A stretch of 5,409 nucleotides of DNA from Clostridia bacterium. GTDB lineage: Bacteria > Bacillota_E > RBS10-35 > JAJYVN01. The translations under genes were made by a program, and so were the position numbers. Positions 3,983 through 5,409 of the stretch are shown piece after piece. The notes beneath the pieces are model-generated. The model saw only the letters and a list, made by a program, of their open reading frames with translations. It did no database searches and was not told where the DNA came from. The stretch's first letter is position 1. The number at the start of each line of letters is the position of its first letter. The stretch is taken from NCBI GenBank assembly GCA_027335515.1, contig DAHWHT010000150.1, forward strand, positions 1 through 5,409, in the 5' to 3' direction.

Positions 3983-5409
3983 TCAGGCGCGCCGCGCGGC
4001 CCGCAGGCGCTGTGCGTGCGCCTGGCGTCCCGTGGCCTCCAACCGGCGGCAGTAGCGATCGAGTTCCCCGAGGGTGTGGTGGGCGCCGCCCTCCCGCACC
4101 ACGGTCCACATCGGGTCGACGGCCTGGGCCGAGGTTTCCATCTGCGCCGTCTGCCAGCGCTCCAAAAGCGCCAGGCCCGCGTCGACCACCTCGGGTCGTC
4201 GGTCGGCCAGGTCGTCCACCTCGTGGGGGTCGTGCGCCACGTCAAAGAGCATCACGGGCGCGAAGGCCTTGAGCCCCGGCTCGTAGGTGCGCAGCAGCAG
4301 CCAGTCGTCAAAGCGCACCCCGCGTTGACAGGCCCAGGCGGCCTGACTCAGCACCAGGTGCGGTCGGCCGGCGGCCGTTCCCCCGCGCAGGGCGTCGGCG
4401 AAGCTCTGCCCGTCCCAGGCTTCGGGAACCGGGGCGCCCAGCAACGAGCAGATGGTGGGCGCCAGGTCCACGTTGTAGTGCAGACCGCGGTCGACCGCGC
4501 CGGCGGGTACCCCGGGGCCGGTGACGATCAGCGGCACGCGGCAGGTGATGTGGTCGGCCGTCTGATGGTCCCCATACACGTTGAGTTCGCCCTGGTTTTC
4601 TCCGTGGTCGGCGCTGACGATGATGAGCGTTTCATCGCGCACCCCGGCCGCGTCCAGCGCGTCGAGCAGCCGCGCGATGTGGGCGTCCGCGTAGTGGATG
4701 CCGGTGTCGTAGCCGTCAATCCAGCGCTTGAACGCCCCCAGGCTGTCGATCTCCTGGGGCATGCGCGGATACCGCCGGGCGGCGTTGGCGTTCGTGTCCC
4801 AGCCGGTGGGCTCGCAGGCGCTGTGCGGGCCGTAGCTGGCGCGGTGGGCCGCGAGCCGCTGCTCGGTCAGCCAGTCGGGCGGGGGCAGGGTGGCGAACGG
4901 TTCCCCATACTCCAACGGGACGCGGTATGGGGTATGCGGATCCCAGAGGTTGACGTGCAAAAACCAGCGATCCTCGCGCGCGTGGCGCGCCAGCCAGTCC
5001 TCCGCATAGGGCAGGACGTCGTGGGCCGATTCCTGTCCCATCGTGCCGTGGTTGAAGATTTCCTGGAAACCCGCGTACCAATGCCACGCACTGTGCCGCT
5101 CGCCGAAGGTGCTGACCGTGGCAGTGCGGTAGCCGGCCTGGCGCAGGGACGCCATCCAGCTGTGACGGCCGAGCCAACTCTGGAAGCCGCGGCTTGCGCC
5201 CTGCACGAAGGGGTCGGCGGCGGTGCCGCCGTGGCCGACCACACCGTTGTGGATGCCGAAACGGCCACCAAACAGCGCCGTGCGCGAGGGCAGGCAGGGG
5301 GCATCGCTGGTGTAGTAGTTCTCAAAGCGGATGCCACGTTTGGCCAGTCCGTCCATCACCGGCGAGGTCGCTCGTGCATAGCCGTAACATCCGAGGTGGT
5401 CTGGCCGCA
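3983..5409 (-). CDS. Formylglycine-dependent sulfatase (5' end beyond the window)
   Basis: The frame is open to the right edge, giving 474 visible residues. The first are RPDHLGCYGYARATSPVM, which in this family directly follow the N-terminal metal-binding Asp pair, so roughly ten to a few tens of residues are missing. Cys38 in the C-x-P-S-R motif (CLPSR) is the residue oxidised to formylglycine in type I sulfatases; such enzymes hydrolyse sulfate esters. Further landmarks are LWDPHTPY near 154-161 (His158), SADHGEN near 265-271 (Asp267, His268), YGDHQTADHITCRVPLIV near 278-295, and LFDVAHDPHEVDDLA near 387-401. The substrate is unknown, as is whether it is exported, because the N-terminus is absent. 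A phosphonate monoester hydrolase of the same superfamily is a less likely alternative. No maturation enzyme for formylglycine is encoded in the window. The gene converges on the serine hydrolase across a 30-base gap. Confidence 0.92.
   Translation of the reverse strand, partial: RPDHLGCYGYARATSPVMDGLAKRGIRFENYYTSDAPCLPSRTALFGGRFGIHNGVVGHGGTAADPFVQGASRGFQSWLGRHSWMASLRQAGYRTATVSTFGERHSAWHWYAGFQEIFNHGTMGQESAHDVLPYAEDWLARHAREDRWFLHVNLWDPHTPYRVPLEYGEPFATLPPPDWLTEQRLAAHRASYGPHSACEPTGWDTNANAARRYPRMPQEIDSLGAFKRWIDGYDTGIHYADAHIARLLDALDAAGVRDETLIIVSADHGENQGELNVYGDHQTADHITCRVPLIVTGPGVPAGAVDRGLHYNVDLAPTICSLLGAPVPEAWDGQSFADALRGGTAAGRPHLVLSQAAWACQRGVRFDDWLLLRTYEPGLKAFAPVMLFDVAHDPHEVDDLADRRPEVVDAGLALLERWQTAQMETSAQAVDPMWTVVREGGAHHTLGELDRYCRRLEATGRQAHAQRLRAARRA

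Overview
The window is strongly GC-rich (by eye about 70% or more). It carries seven closely packed protein-coding genes, no RNA genes, no recognisable mobile element and no CRISPR array. The gene types, the GTG starts and the G-rich Shine-Dalgarno tracts suggest a high-GC bacterium. A proteobacterium is plausible, because GAF/EAL signalling proteins and Dabb proteins are common there, but nothing in the window fixes the taxon. No gap longer than about 160 bases lacks a gene.

Layout from left to right. Positions 1-198 (minus) hold the first 66 residues of a membrane protein that looks like a major facilitator transporter. Positions 278-571 (plus) encode a 97-residue Dabb (stress-responsive A/B barrel) protein, divergent from the transporter. 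Positions 529-1194 (minus) encode a type I signal peptidase, whose 3' end overlaps the Dabb gene tail-to-tail by 43 bases. Directly upstream on the same strand, 1191-1295 encodes a 34-residue single-span membrane peptide whose stop overlaps the peptidase start (GTGA). The two look like a translationally coupled pair. A 159-base divergent intergenic region (1296-1454) follows. Positions 1455-2744 (plus) encode a GAF protein with a degenerate EAL domain. It is followed after 32 bases by a class C beta-lactamase-like serine hydrolase (2777-3952, plus), probably in the same transcription unit. Positions 3983-5409 (minus) hold most of a formylglycine-type sulfatase whose extreme N-terminus lies beyond the right edge. 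It converges on the serine hydrolase, and a long hairpin lies at the junction.

The genes do not form one obvious pathway. The signal peptidase processes exported proteins. The GAF-EAL protein is probably a ligand-sensing, non-catalytic relative of c-di-GMP phosphodiesterases. The serine hydrolase and the sulfatase are degradative or modifying enzymes of unknown substrate. The points most worth a second look are the coupled micro-protein/signal peptidase pair, the selectively eroded EAL active site, the hairpin between the convergent genes, and the overlapping convergent Dabb/signal peptidase genes.
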